Below, in pieces: positions 18,128-27,246 of a stretch of 47,710 bases of DNA. How positions within the stretch are numbered: the first letter of the stretch is position 1; each line of letters starts with the position of its first letter. The stretch comes from Bacteroidales bacterium UBA5281 (GTDB taxonomy: Bacteria; Bacteroidota; Bacteroidia; Bacteroidales; Lentimicrobiaceae), in the NCBI GenBank assembly GCA_002410555.1, contig DHSR01000038.1, positions 1 through 47,710 on the forward strand, given 5' to 3'. The notes under the pieces are model-generated. The model had not been told where the DNA came from, made no database searches, and saw only the letters and a program-made list of their open reading frames with translations. The translations under genes and the position numbers were made by a program.

Positions 18128-19058
18128 GGGAATTCCCGGAGAATGGTTTGTCATTGTAAATCCCAATGCCGGACGACGAAAAGGCGAGAAAGACTGGCTC
18201 GAAATAGCAGCTTTACTTCAGGCAGCCGGTATCGGATTTACCAGCATTTTCACCGAACATCCCAACCATGCCGTTAAACTGGCAAGGAAATATGTTGAAG
18301 CCGGCTTCAAAAAAATAATCGTAGTAGGGGGCGATGGCACACTGAACGAAGTACTAAATGGCATTTTTACGCAAAAAAAATATCCTACCACCGACATTGT
18401 GCTTGCCATGATACCTGTAGGCACAGGCAATGACTGGGGACGAACATTCAATATTCCTACCAATTATAAAAAGGCCATTGAGTTGATTGCCAGGCAGAAA
18501 ATATTTATTCAGGACGTGGGAAGAGTGCAATATATAAGCAAGGATTTAACAAAACAGCGCCATTTTATCAATATGGCAGGGCTGGGCTTTGATGCCATGG
18601 TTGCCAAACGCACCAACAAAGTAAAACGCGAAGGTAAAAGTGGACCATTCTCCTATCTCATTAGCTTGTTTAGCAGTCTCATTAACTACAATCACAAAAA
18701 AGTGAAGATCAGAATGGACGACACACAACTGAGTGCGGATGTATTTACCATGAGTGTGGCCATATGCAGGTTCAATGGGGGTGGTATGATGCAGGCGCCC
18801 AATGCCATAGCCGACGATGGCCTCTTTGATATTACAGTTATTACCCGCTTAAGCCGGCTTCTGGTTATCAGAAATGTGAAGAAATTGTATGATGGCTCAT
18901 TTGTAAAAATGCCTCAGGTGAAAACTTTCCTGAGCAAAAAAGTTGAAATTGAGTCTGATCCACCCATGTATCTGGAGACCGATGGCGAGTCACTGGGACA
19001 TACCCCGGTAAGCTTTGAGATTATCCCTTTGGCCATTCAGGTGATTAGTGGTTTATAG
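18120..19058 (+). CDS. Diacylglycerol kinase catalytic-domain lipid kinase
   Basis: A 312-residue protein of the DagK/YegS/sphingosine-kinase fold. Diagnostic stretches are VIVNPNAGRRKGEKDW, VVGGDGTLNEVLNGIF (the ATP-binding GGDGT) and MIPVGTGNDWGRTF, with the C-terminal LETDGESLG. It phosphorylates a lipid such as diacylglycerol, or a sphingoid base since many Bacteroidota make sphingolipids; substrate is not determined. It overlaps the heptosyltransferase-like gene by 8 nt and ends 29 nt before the convergent pth gene. Confidence 0.88.
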   Translation: MNKGIPGEWFVIVNPNAGRRKGEKDWLEIAALLQAAGIGFTSIFTEHPNHAVKLARKYVEAGFKKIIVVGGDGTLNEVLNGIFTQKKYPTTDIVLAMIPVGTGNDWGRTFNIPTNYKKAIELIARQKIFIQDVGRVQYISKDLTKQRHFINMAGLGFDAMVAKRTNKVKREGKSGPFSYLISLFSSLINYNHKKVKIRMDDTQLSADVFTMSVAICRFNGGGMMQAPNAIADDGLFDITVITRLSRLLVIRNVKKLYDGSFVKMPQVKTFLSKKVEIESDPPMYLETDGESLGHTPVSFEIIPLAIQVISGL

Positions 19059-19087
19059 GATTTTAATACCTCAGGCAATTGTAATGA

Positions 19088-19651
19088 TTACTTATTGTTA
19101 TAGTTATTCATCGTATTGGTTGCTCCTGAAATAATAAAACTTTTAATCATCTCCACACCCAAGGGAATGCGTTCGATGAAAATCTTTTCCTCCTGGCGGG
19201 TAAACCTGCCCAGCACATAATCAACCTGAAACCCACGTGCAAAGTTGCTGCCTATACCAACCCTTAGCCGGGGAAAATTGCTGTGTCCCAGTATTTCTAT
19301 GATGTTATTCAATCCATTGTGACTGCCGCCGCTGCCTTTAAGTTTCATGCGAAACACGCCGGGGTCAAGGTCAATATCGTCTACCAACACGAGTGAATTT
19401 TCAATGTCGGCTTTTTCTGCCTCAAGCCAGTAACGGTAGGCCTTACCACTAAGATTCATATAGGTAGTTGGTTTTATGATAACAATGGTCTTGCCTCTGA
19501 ACCGGGCTTCTGCCCGAAATGCCAGCCGGTCAATGGCAAACTTTACCCCCAATTCCTGAGCCAGTGCATCGGCAAGAATAAATCCTATATTGTGTCGGGT
19601 GTTGGCATACTCATCGCCTATATTCCCCAGTCCGACAATCAGAAACTTCAT
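19088..19651 (-). CDS. pth: Peptidyl-tRNA hydrolase
   Basis: A 187-residue enzyme that frees stalled peptidyl-tRNAs. The family blocks are present: FLIVGLGNIGDEYANTRHNIG with the catalytic His, KPTTYMNLSGKA with the substrate-binding Asn, VLVDDIDLDPG with the acidic residue, and the loop GSGGSHNGLNNI. GNIG replaces the usual GNPG. It follows rplY after 138 nt, with a terminator hairpin in between, so it may need its own promoter, which I could not find. The rplY-pth order is very common in bacteria. Confidence 0.94.
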   Translation of the reverse strand: MKFLIVGLGNIGDEYANTRHNIGFILADALAQELGVKFAIDRLAFRAEARFRGKTIVIIKPTTYMNLSGKAYRYWLEAEKADIENSLVLVDDIDLDPGVFRMKLKGSGGSHNGLNNIIEILGHSNFPRLRVGIGSNFARGFQVDYVLGRFTRQEEKIFIERIPLGVEMIKSFIISGATNTMNNYNNK

Positions 19652-19740
19652 ACATCAGGATGTGTAAATTCTACAAGCACAATTTAATTCAGTTAATCAG
19701 ACAAATGCTGATGATACGATAACCTGTCATTTAATAAACA

Positions 19741-19764
19741 AAACCGGAGGCTTTTTGCCTCCGG
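19741..19764 (-). terminator. Terminator after rplY
   Basis: Perfect 8-bp stem CCGGAGGC/GCCTCCGG (19744-19751 with 19757-19764), 5-nt loop. On the minus strand it is followed by TTTTGTTTATT. It separates the prs-rplY transcript from pth. Confidence 0.8.
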
Positions 19765-19789
19765 AATGTTTTACTGCAAATGACATAAA

Positions 19790-20359
19790 CTAGCTGGCAG
19801 GTGTTTCTCCTTCCAGGTTACGTGTAGCGACTACCGAAAGAATAACTGCTGAAGGCAGGTCAAGCAACTCCACCTTGGGTATATTCAGGTCAGCAACCCG
19901 AATGGATTGAAGGAGATCCAGTTTATTGATGCTTATTTCAATTTCATCAGGTAAATCATTCAGTAATGCTTTCACTTTAAGTTTACGGAATTTTTTAACG
20001 AGTTTACCTCCGCGCAGTACTCCGGGTGACGTTCCGGTTACACGAATGGGAACAGAAATAATGATGGGGTCTTTTTCATTGATCTCCAGAAAATCTGCAT
20101 GTAAAATCCGATCACTCACCGGGTGAGCCTGGATGTCCTGCAGTATGGCATCGTATGTTTTACCATCAACATTTATGTTAAGAATGTAAGATTTGGGTGT
20201 ATTGAGGATGGTTTTAAAACTCACTTCATCCATTGAAAAGTGAATTTGGCTTTGACCACCATAAATTACACAGGGAACCTTACCCGCTTTGCGCAGGGCT
20301 TTAGCATCTTTTTTCCCTACGTTCCCGCGAAGGGAACCGCTCATAGATACTTTTTTCAT
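19790..20359 (-). CDS. rplY: 50S ribosomal protein L25, Ctc/TL5 type
   Basis: A 189-residue two-domain L25 that binds 5S rRNA. The N-terminal L25 domain shows GSLRGNVGKKDAKALRKAG and VPCVIYGG, followed by LQDIQAHPVSDRILHADFLEI; the C-terminal beta domain of the Ctc group follows (VPIRVTGTSPGVLRGGKL, then LPDEIEISI). Length is typical of the long form. It starts 45 nt after prs on the same strand, and prs-rplY-pth is a widely conserved arrangement. Confidence 0.95.
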   Translation of the reverse strand: MKKVSMSGSLRGNVGKKDAKALRKAGKVPCVIYGGQSQIHFSMDEVSFKTILNTPKSYILNINVDGKTYDAILQDIQAHPVSDRILHADFLEINEKDPIIISVPIRVTGTSPGVLRGGKLVKKFRKLKVKALLNDLPDEIEISINKLDLLQSIRVADLNIPKVELLDLPSAVILSVVATRNLEGETPAS

Positions 20360-20404
20360 TGATTAAAGGATTTAATTGATTTATGATTAATAACCCATTG
20401 AGGG

Positions 20405-21337
20405 TCAGAATTTAAAAAGATTTGAAATGGACTCATAATTGTGCACTTTACCAATAACATCAGCAAGAAGAGAGGCGGTGCTTACTACCTTAATTTTTTC
20501 ACTCTTTACTTTCAGCGGAATGGTATCGGTTACCACCACTTCGGCAAAAGGAGAATCCTCTATTCTTTGCACCGCATCGGCTGAGAGTAAGGGATGGGTA
20601 CAAAATGCCCTTACACTTTCAGCGCCATTGTCCATCATGAGTCGTGCAGCTTTGCAAATGGTACCGGCAGTATCTATAATATCGTCAACCAAAATTACAT
20701 CTTTACCATTTACATCGCCAATGAGAGCCATAGTATCAACCTGGTTGGCCCTTGAACGTTGTTTGTAACAGATTACAAAGTTGGTATTTAGTATTTTAGC
20801 ATACATAGCTGCGCGCCGGGTACCTCCGGTATCAGGCGAAGCCATGGTGAGGTTGGGTAAATTTAACTGCTTGATGTATGGAATAAAAATACTTGAAGCA
20901 AAAAGATGGTCTACCGGTACATCAAAAAAACCCTGGATCTGATCAGCATGCAGATCAATGGTGATGATGCGTTGAACTCCCGCAGCAGTAAGCAGATTGG
21001 CTATTAGCTTGGCTGCAATGCTTACCCTGGGTTTGTCTTTCCGGTCCTGGCGGGCAAATCCAAAGTATGGAATTACCGCAATAATGTGCCTGGCCGAAGC
21101 CCTTTTGGCGGCATCAATCATCAGCAAAAGCTCAAAAAGATTGTCGGATGGAGCAAAAGTCGATTGAACTATAAACAAGTCATTCCCACGTACATTTTCT
21201 TCGAAAGAAGGCTGAAATTCACCATCAGAGAAATCGGTAACCAACACATCACCTAGTTTTTTACCATAGCTAATCGCTATTTTTTCGGCCAGGTAACGGG
21301 TAGCCCTACCTGAGAAAATATTCACTACAGTAGCCAT
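20405..21337 (-). CDS. prs: Ribose-phosphate pyrophosphokinase
   Basis: A 310-residue PRPP synthetase supplying purines, pyrimidines, histidine, tryptophan and NAD. Motifs: FSDGEFQPSFEENVRG near the start, YFGFARQDRKDKPRVSIAAK (ATP binding), ITIDLHADQIQGFF, MASPDTGGTRRA and the PRPP loop VLVDDIIDTAGTICKAA. It is the first gene of prs-rplY. A TACTTTTG box lies about 44 nt upstream. Confidence 0.97.
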   Translation of the reverse strand: MATVVNIFSGRATRYLAEKIAISYGKKLGDVLVTDFSDGEFQPSFEENVRGNDLFIVQSTFAPSDNLFELLLMIDAAKRASARHIIAVIPYFGFARQDRKDKPRVSIAAKLIANLLTAAGVQRIITIDLHADQIQGFFDVPVDHLFASSIFIPYIKQLNLPNLTMASPDTGGTRRAAMYAKILNTNFVICYKQRSRANQVDTMALIGDVNGKDVILVDDIIDTAGTICKAARLMMDNGAESVRAFCTHPLLSADAVQRIEDSPFAEVVVTDTIPLKVKSEKIKVVSTASLLADVIGKVHNYESISNLFKF

Positions 21338-21380
21338 TTCTATTTGGATTATGGATTTAAGAATGTACGCCTTCGGGGTG

Positions 21381-21388
21381 CAAAAGTA
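21381..21388 (-). promoter_or_regulatory. −7 box of prs
   Basis: Minus-strand TACTTTTG followed by C, an exact TAnnTTTG match, 43 nt before the prs start codon. −33 element not clear. The 313 bases between prs and queA hold this promoter, the divergent queA promoter and nothing else I can name. Confidence 0.6.
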
Positions 21389-21450
21389 CTAAATTAATTC
21401 TCTTTAAAAGGAAAGTAAATCAATGCCCTTAAAAAAAAACGGTTAATCAC

Positions 21451-21481
21451 TTGATTTTTCGGTAAAATGGTATTACTTTTG
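21451..21481 (+). promoter_or_regulatory. Promoter of queA
   Basis: TTG at 21451-21453, a 20-nt spacer and TACTTTTG at 21474-21481. It lies 169 nt before the queA ATG, giving an unusually long leader. No preQ1-type riboswitch pattern was recognised in that leader. Confidence 0.65.
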
Positions 21482-21650
21482 CACACCTTTTTTTGATTAA
21501 CTTAAGGAAAAATAGCTTCGGCTGATGGCAATTTTTCAGGCAAAAAAAACGTTATATTTACGTTCAGTGCAAACCTAAAGCTTTTTGTGCATTTTCTGCT
21601 ATGCATAAATGATCAATTATTATTACCTCACATTTTAATATTACAATTTA

Positions 21651-22706
21651 ATGAAACTGTCTCAATTCCGCTATCAACTTCCTAATGAGTTGATTGCTAA
21701 GCATCCACTTGATAATCGTGATGAGGCCCGGCTAATGGTGCTCGACAGAAAAGCCAAAAGCATAGAGCACAGGAAATTTACCGATATATTAGATTATTTT
21801 GACGACGGTGATGTTTTTGTTCTGAATGACACCAAGGTTTTTCCTGCACTTCTTACAGGGGAGAAGGAAAAAACAGGGGCAAAGATTACGGTATTTCTTC
21901 TTCGCGAGCTCAATGCAGAAGCGCGTTTGTGGGATGTGCTGGTAGATCCTGCCCGAAAAATCCGCATTGGCAATAAATTGTACTTTGGCGAAGACGATGC
22001 CCTGGTAGCCGAAGTAATAGATAACACTACATCCCGAGGCCGCACCCTGCGGTTTTTATTTGATGGCCCATATGAGGAATTCAAAAAAACGGTTGAGAGC
22101 CTTGGAAAAACCCCGCTTCCGGAAGAGTTACAAGCCCTTCGCGAGATTCTTCCCGAAGATAAGGATTGGTATCAAACCATCTATGCCAGCAAAGAGGGAG
22201 CAGTTGCCGCACCCTCTGCCGGCCTTCATTTTAGCCGCGAACTGATGAAACGGCTTGAATTGAAAGGAGCTTCATTTGCTTCTGTTACCCTGCATGCAGG
22301 GGTAGGAAACTTTAGAGCCATTGATGTTGAAGACCTCACCAAACATAAAATGGATTCAGAAGAACTTATCATTACCGAAGAAGCCAGTCGCATAGTGAAT
22401 AAAGCCAAAGAAAACCGTAAGCAGGTTTGTGTGGTGGGCACCACAACCATGAAAGCCGTTGAATCGTCGGTGACCATTTCCGGAATGCTCAAGCCATACA
22501 AAGGCTGGTCAAATAAATTTATTTTTCCGCCTTATGAATTCAGCATACCTACCAGCATGATTACCAACTTTCATCTGCCGTTTTCACCCATGCTCATGAT
22601 GGCAGCAGCCTTTGCTGACTTTGACTTCCTGATGAAAGCTTACAAAGAGGCCGTTAATGAAAAATATCGCTTCTTTACATACGGCGACGCCATGCTTATT
22701 AAGTAA
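21651..22706 (+). CDS. queA: S-adenosylmethionine:tRNA ribosyltransferase-isomerase
   Basis: A 351-residue enzyme that makes epoxyqueuosine in tRNA from preQ1 and S-adenosylmethionine. Clear family blocks are MKLSQFRYQLPNELIAKHPL, VFVLNDTKVFPALL, the block AVAAPSAGLHFSREL, VTLHAGVGNFRAI and IPTSMITNFHLPFSPMLMM. Length is normal. It stands alone between its own promoter and a strong palindromic terminator. A YhhQ-type queuosine precursor transporter is found 16 kb downstream. Confidence 0.96.
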   Translation: MKLSQFRYQLPNELIAKHPLDNRDEARLMVLDRKAKSIEHRKFTDILDYFDDGDVFVLNDTKVFPALLTGEKEKTGAKITVFLLRELNAEARLWDVLVDPARKIRIGNKLYFGEDDALVAEVIDNTTSRGRTLRFLFDGPYEEFKKTVESLGKTPLPEELQALREILPEDKDWYQTIYASKEGAVAAPSAGLHFSRELMKRLELKGASFASVTLHAGVGNFRAIDVEDLTKHKMDSEELIITEEASRIVNKAKENRKQVCVVGTTTMKAVESSVTISGMLKPYKGWSNKFIFPPYEFSIPTSMITNFHLPFSPMLMMAAAFADFDFLMKAYKEAVNEKYRFFTYGDAMLIK

Positions 22707-22734
22707 TTTATTTCTGCTCAAATCAATTATTTTA

Positions 22735-22763
22735 GGTGCCGGCATGCCGGCACCTTTATTTTT
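22735..22763 (+). terminator. Terminator after queA
   Basis: A perfect 20-base palindrome with arm GGTGCCGGCA at 22735-22744, followed by TTTATTTTT. It begins 28 nt after the queA stop codon and lies just upstream of the ispD promoter. Confidence 0.8.
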
Positions 22764-22776
22764 AAGCGAAAATGTA

Positions 22777-22784
22777 TACATTTG
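22777..22784 (+). promoter_or_regulatory. −7 box of ispD
   Basis: TACATTTG at 22777-22784, ten nt before a GTG at 22795. It lies downstream of the queA terminator, showing that ispD has separate transcription, and it decides the start codon. Confidence 0.55.
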
Positions 22785-22794
22785 TAATAAAAAA

Positions 22795-23475
22795 GTGAAT
22801 CGTTACGTCATTATTGTTGCTGCAGGCCATTCGAAACGGATGGGAGAAGGCACACCCAAACAATTCAGAATAATAGCCGGCAGGCCAATGCTTATGCATA
22901 CTATGGCTGCCTTTGATGCTACGAATTCTGCATTGAAATTGATTGTGGTGCTGCCTTCCGGATTTATACCTATGTGGGAAAACTTGTGTAACGAATATCA
23001 TTTCAGGATTCCACACCAGGTGTGCGAAGGTGGAGAAACCCGGGGATATTCGGTAAAAAATGGACTGGCTCGGATTGAAGAGGATGATGGTTTGGTAGCC
23101 ATACACGATGGAGCCAGACCTATGGTAGATAAGCGTCTGATTCTGGAAGGTTTTGAACTGGCTGCCCGCACAGGAACAGCCATACCGTGTATTCCGGTCG
23201 TAGACTCATTGCGGTTGGTTGATACTACCGGGAGCCGACCCCTGCCCCGTTCAAAAGTAAAGGCAATACAAACCCCTCAATGCTTTACTCTACCCATGAT
23301 TAAACAAGCCTATGCTGCCCAGGATTTTATGAGCTTTACCGATGATGCCCAACTCATTGAACGAAGTGGTATAGCATTGACACTCTATGAGGGTAATCCA
23401 CAAAACATCAAAATTACTACACCTGATCAGTTTAGATATGCGGAGATAGTACTTTCATTACAAAACCAGAAATAA
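22795..23475 (+). CDS. ispD: 2-C-methyl-D-erythritol 4-phosphate cytidylyltransferase
   Basis: A 226-residue enzyme of the MEP pathway joining CTP and methylerythritol phosphate. The signature is VIIVAAGHSKRMGEGTPKQF at the N-terminus, then VAIHDGARPMVD, CIPVVDSLR and IQTPQCF. The frame is open upstream into queA, but a terminator and a −7 box lie there, and family length (about 230) fits a start at the GTG at 22795 (MNRYVIIVAAG). The first loop has AAGHSKRMG where many members have AAGxGxRMG. The next gene starts 37 nt downstream. Confidence 0.92.
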   Translation: MNRYVIIVAAGHSKRMGEGTPKQFRIIAGRPMLMHTMAAFDATNSALKLIVVLPSGFIPMWENLCNEYHFRIPHQVCEGGETRGYSVKNGLARIEEDDGLVAIHDGARPMVDKRLILEGFELAARTGTAIPCIPVVDSLRLVDTTGSRPLPRSKVKAIQTPQCFTLPMIKQAYAAQDFMSFTDDAQLIERSGIALTLYEGNPQNIKITTPDQFRYAEIVLSLQNQK

Positions 23476-23509
23476 ACACAACGACTCACCCACATCAAAA
23501 TTAAAGTTT

Positions 23510-24385
23510 ATGATGAATTCCAATCAAAAACTCGCAATACAGGAAGGCTGGGTTTCTATTGTCGTAAATGTGGGTTTATTTGTTGTAAAATTATGGGCAG
23601 GCCTGCTTTCCGGATCAATAGCCATTATTGCCGATGCCTGGCATACACTGAGCGACTCACTTACATCGCTGATTGTAATTGTGGGCGCTAAAATTTCGGC
23701 TAAACCTGCAGATAAGGAGCATCCCTTCGGACACGGCAGGGCAGAACTCATTGCAGCCATAATTATTGGCGTGCTGCTGTTTGTGGTGGCTTTTAATTTT
23801 GTACTCGAATCGGTCGAAAGGCTTAACAATCAACGTGTGGTTCATTATGGAACCTTTGCAGTTGTAGTTACTGCAATTTCTGTTGTGGTAAAGGAGGCGC
23901 TCGCCCAATATGCCTTTTTCATCGCTAAAAGGTCCTCTTCCCCTTCGGTGAAAGCCGATGCCTGGCATCATCGTTCCGATGCTATTTCCTCTGCGGTGAT
24001 TCTGGCTGGCATTTATCTCGGAAAGCACATTTGGTGGATAGATGCAGTGCTGGGTCTGGTGGTTGCCCTGCTCATTTCTTTGGCTGCCTATGGAATCATG
24101 CGCGATGCCATGCGCACTATGTTGGGAGAAAGCCCCGAAAAAGACCTGGTGGAAACAGTAACAGAAGTATGCCGGCGGGAAAGCCTGCTCGATTTAAGTC
24201 CACACCATTTTCACATCCATCGCTATGGTGATCATATTGAGATGACTATGCATATCCGGCTTCCGGTTAATATGACTGTATATGATGCCCATGAAATAGC
24301 CACCCGTATTGAGAAGCGACTCCTGGAAGAAAACGATATTGTAGTTACCATACATATGGAACCCGAAGGATTCAAGCATTGGTAA
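23510..24385 (+). CDS. Cation diffusion facilitator metal exporter
   Basis: A 291-residue membrane protein of the CDF family with about six hydrophobic segments and a C-terminal cytoplasmic domain. Metal-site residues are Asp42, His45 and Asp49 in ADAWHTLSDS and Asp150, His153, His154 and Asp157 in ADAWHHRSDA; PFGHGRAE follows the second membrane segment. HxxxD pairs in both helices point to Zn2+ (with Fe2+ or Mn2+ possible). The C-terminal domain has HHFHIHRYGDHIEM, rich in histidine. An ATG pair at 23510/23513 makes the exact start uncertain by one codon. Its end overlaps the convergent GT2 gene by 14 nt. Confidence 0.9.
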   Translation: MMNSNQKLAIQEGWVSIVVNVGLFVVKLWAGLLSGSIAIIADAWHTLSDSLTSLIVIVGAKISAKPADKEHPFGHGRAELIAAIIIGVLLFVVAFNFVLESVERLNNQRVVHYGTFAVVVTAISVVVKEALAQYAFFIAKRSSSPSVKADAWHHRSDAISSAVILAGIYLGKHIWWIDAVLGLVVALLISLAAYGIMRDAMRTMLGESPEKDLVETVTEVCRRESLLDLSPHHFHIHRYGDHIEMTMHIRLPVNMTVYDAHEIATRIEKRLLEENDIVVTIHMEPEGFKHW

Positions 24386-25511
24386 TTTTTCGCCCTTTCC
24401 AGCGAACGGTGGCCACTCGTGAAAACAATCCGAGCAGAGCAGTATATAAAATCACCCCAATTTCGGCAGGAATGATGCCAGAAATCAATTTCCACTGCCC
24501 AGAAAATTTCAGATAACTTATTAATAAAGGCAAATCTATTATAATTTTTATCCCAAATAAAATCAGGAAATTATTCAAAAATTCAGGAGAAATCCAGACC
24601 AGGGCTAAATGAACCAACAATATAAAGTTGGTAAGCCAAACAAGTAAGGCTGCAGCCACGATACCCCGGCTCTTGAAAGCTGTACTCTTGGCACTCCACC
24701 TTAACCTTTGCTGCCAGAATGCATTCAGATTGCGTGCAGCAGAGGTAAACACCATGGCAGCTTTTGATTTTTGAAAGCCTATTTTATCCGAACCAAATCG
24801 AGCAACAAACGCCTGCAGCAAAAACACATCATCACCGGAGGCCAGATGAGGTTGTAGCTCAGTTTCATCAATATTTTTGCGGGCATCCTTCCGGTAGCCC
24901 ATATTGGCACCATTACACAGCATTGGATTTCCGCTTCCAATAGCTCCTGCGCCCGCCGCAATAAGTGATGCGAACTCTATTTGTTGAAAGAGACCGAAGA
25001 TCCCACGATTTTTTTTAAACATAACCGGCCCTGATACCAGCAATTTATCCCCCCGGGAAAGTAGCCCGGCCATTTGGCTGATCCATGAAGGAGAACAGAT
25101 GCAATCAGCATCAGTGGTAAGCACTATGCTGCCTTTTGCCGATTCTAAGCCCTTGCGAATTGCTGCTTTCTTACCAAAATCATCTCCGGAAGCAATCAGG
25201 CGTAATTGAAGGTGAGGATGCCGGTTTCCAAAATCTTCTACTACTTGTGCCGTTTTATCTTCAGAATGGTCATCTACCACAATAACTTCAAAGGCTGAAA
25301 TAAGATAATCCTGATGGCAAAGGCTGTGAAGGCAGGATTCGATATCTGCTGCTTCGTTCCGGGCCGCGATAATTACACTTACCTGTTCACTGCCCCTGTG
25401 AGCACCTGGCAGGGGAAGCCGGAACCAGCCGAGGGAAATATGCGATATCAATACCAGGTAGGCCAGAATAACAGGTATAGAAATCAATAAAAACAACATT
25501 TCTATCTTCAT
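24372..25511 (-). CDS. Membrane-bound glycosyltransferase family 2
   Basis: A 379-residue GT2 enzyme with one N-terminal and about three C-terminal hydrophobic segments. It has VSVIIAARNEAADIESCLHS, FEVIVVDDHSEDKT, the metal motif LTTDADC, the acceptor-site SGDDVFL and QQRLRWSAK, which corresponds to QxxRW of processive or membrane glycosyltransferases. Donor and acceptor are unknown. It overlaps the upstream flippase-like gene by 4 nt (ATGA), so the pair is co-translated; such pairs may transfer sugars to a lipid and move or modify the product. Confidence 0.85.
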   Translation of the reverse strand: MKIEMLFLLISIPVILAYLVLISHISLGWFRLPLPGAHRGSEQVSVIIAARNEAADIESCLHSLCHQDYLISAFEVIVVDDHSEDKTAQVVEDFGNRHPHLQLRLIASGDDFGKKAAIRKGLESAKGSIVLTTDADCICSPSWISQMAGLLSRGDKLLVSGPVMFKKNRGIFGLFQQIEFASLIAAGAGAIGSGNPMLCNGANMGYRKDARKNIDETELQPHLASGDDVFLLQAFVARFGSDKIGFQKSKAAMVFTSAARNLNAFWQQRLRWSAKSTAFKSRGIVAAALLVWLTNFILLVHLALVWISPEFLNNFLILFGIKIIIDLPLLISYLKFSGQWKLISGIIPAEIGVILYTALLGLFSRVATVRWKGRKITNA

Positions 25512-26530
25512 GACAACTTTGGTTTTCGCATCAGTTTTAAACGGTTAATAAACAACAATCCGATTAATGACGGAAAAGCGAGATTCACCATCCATACTGC
25601 CATGCTTGCCAGCAGTATTCCGGTGTGCAATCCATTGGCTTCTACAAACATTTGTCCAATAAAATAAATGGCTACTGAACCCCGGATACCCAGGTCAATC
25701 AAAGCAATTGTTGGAATGGCTGTCATTACGAAATAGGTCATGGAAATCAGTTCAAAAGCTTTAAAGTAAGGTAAGCTAACGCCAAAAGCCAGCAAAAAGA
25801 GATAAAATTGTGTAGTGAAAACCAGATAGCGACAGAGACTCAATAGCAACACCCGGATAAGATCGGATTGTTTGACCTGCTGAATCACTTCTAGGTATCG
25901 ATGCAGCCGTTGCCATTCAGGCTTAATCATGACATTGAGCCGGTTGATTAAAAAAGGCACTTTCATAAATATCATTACCATTAAAGCACTGATTAATAGC
26001 ATAAAAGCTATGAGTGCCACATACATCCAGTCCGATTGAAACAGGTGAGGTTCGATATGATGAGGGAAATAAAAAGCCAGAGCCAGCATTCCCATCATCA
26101 GAGTAACCATTAACTGACTGATGCTTCCGGCAATGGTAAGCAGGGCAGCATCCAACGGATCCGCCCTTTTAAGCGTAAATACCCTGCCCAGGAAATCGCC
26201 GATACGATTTGGGGTAAAAAGGCTCATAGTGATGCCGGTAAATACTGACAGCAACGATTGGCGAAAATTCACATGCTCAACATAAGCGATCAGTTTTTGC
26301 CATTTAATGGCTTCAAAACCCCAGTTTAAGGGCATCAACAATAAAGCGATGATTACCGGAATAAGAAAAGAGGAAGAAGATTTATGAAGATTAATATATA
26401 GTTTAAATGATTGAAAATCACCTGATACAAAGATCTGTCGATATATAAACCAGAGTGCGAGCAGTGCAACTATGGTTCGTACTCCAATATTAATGCTTTT
26501 CTTTACTTTTGCATTCAACTGCATACACAT
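25508..26530 (-). CDS. Flippase-like / lysylphosphatidylglycerol synthase TM-domain protein
   Basis: A 340-residue integral membrane protein with about seven to eight hydrophobic segments. The conserved short motif SLFTPNRIGDFLGRVFTLKR (GDF..R) and the later segment ALIDLGIRGSVAIYFIGQ are those of the UPF0104/MprF-N/AglD group. Function in the cell is not established for this type; MprF relatives flip aminoacylated phospholipids, and others are linked with glycolipids. The neighbouring GT2 gene supports a glycolipid role. The start could be ATG 26530 or the in-frame Met two codons later. Its start codon lies only 9 nt from the divergent ruvC start. Confidence 0.78.
   Translation of the reverse strand: MCMQLNAKVKKSINIGVRTIVALLALWFIYRQIFVSGDFQSFKLYINLHKSSSSFLIPVIIALLLMPLNWGFEAIKWQKLIAYVEHVNFRQSLLSVFTGITMSLFTPNRIGDFLGRVFTLKRADPLDAALLTIAGSISQLMVTLMMGMLALAFYFPHHIEPHLFQSDWMYVALIAFMLLISALMVMIFMKVPFLINRLNVMIKPEWQRLHRYLEVIQQVKQSDLIRVLLLSLCRYLVFTTQFYLFLLAFGVSLPYFKAFELISMTYFVMTAIPTIALIDLGIRGSVAIYFIGQMFVEANGLHTGILLASMAVWMVNLAFPSLIGLLFINRLKLMRKPKLS
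26504..26511 (+). promoter_or_regulatory. −7 box of ruvC
   Basis: TACTTTTG followed by C at 26504-26511, 28 nt before the ruvC ATG. The box lies inside the first codons of the divergent flippase-like gene, so the two 5' ends overlap. Confidence 0.55.
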
Positions 26531-26539
26531 ATTTTAACT

Positions 26540-27100
26540 ATGGCTACTGACCGCATTATTCTTGGCATTGATCCTGGAACCCTGGTAATGGGTTATGGCT
26601 TAATAGCCGATAAAGGTAAGAAAATTGAACTCATCACCCTTGATATTTTCAGGCTAAAGACCAAAGATGCTCAGCCACTGCGTTTAAAAATAATTTTCGA
26701 ATCGGTATTGGGCCTTATTGATCGCTATCATCCCGATGAACTGGCCATAGAAGCGCCCTTTTATGGAAAAAATGTCCAATCAATGCTCAAATTGGGCAGG
26801 GCTCAGGGAGTGGCTATGGCTGCAGCGCTCTATCGTGATATCCCCATTTTTGAATACTCACCCCGTAGCATAAAGCAATCCATTACCGGCAAAGGAAATG
26901 CATCTAAAGAGCAGGTAGCAGGAATGCTGCCTAACCTGTTGGTTATGGATAAAATGGTTCATCCCATAGATGCTACCGATGCACTGGCTGTTGCCATATG
27001 TCATTACTTTCAGGCTAAACCTGCTGATGGCGGAAAATCTTATTCCGGATGGAAAAACTTTTTGGAACAAAATCCTCAAAGGGTGCTGAATAAAAAATAA
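26540..27100 (+). CDS. ruvC: Crossover junction endodeoxyribonuclease RuvC
   Basis: A 186-residue Holliday junction resolvase acting with RuvAB in recombination and repair. All four catalytic acids of the RNase H-like fold are present: Asp11 in ILGIDPGT, Glu71 in LAIEAPFYGKN, Asp144 and Asp147 in HPIDATDALAVAI. Length is normal with a short C-terminal tail. It is monocistronic and head-to-head with the flippase-like gene. No ruvA or ruvB lies in the window. Confidence 0.95.
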   Translation: MATDRIILGIDPGTLVMGYGLIADKGKKIELITLDIFRLKTKDAQPLRLKIIFESVLGLIDRYHPDELAIEAPFYGKNVQSMLKLGRAQGVAMAAALYRDIPIFEYSPRSIKQSITGKGNASKEQVAGMLPNLLVMDKMVHPIDATDALAVAICHYFQAKPADGGKSYSGWKNFLEQNPQRVLNKK

Positions 27101-27246
27101 ATGAGGCTTTTACCAGGCTTTTATATGTGAATCACCATGCGACGATTGATTCCACATGATTTGATGGTTCAACGATAACCCACCTACCCGATCGCAAGCC
27201 AAAAATCCATGCATAGGCTGGTGGTTAAAAACAATTAGTGTGATTA

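Noticed and set aside
21488..21650. preQ1 riboswitch or leader peptide (17-codon ORF at 21525) ahead of queA
   Set aside because: No preQ1 aptamer core recognised, and the ORF starts too far from the promoter box and has no notable composition.
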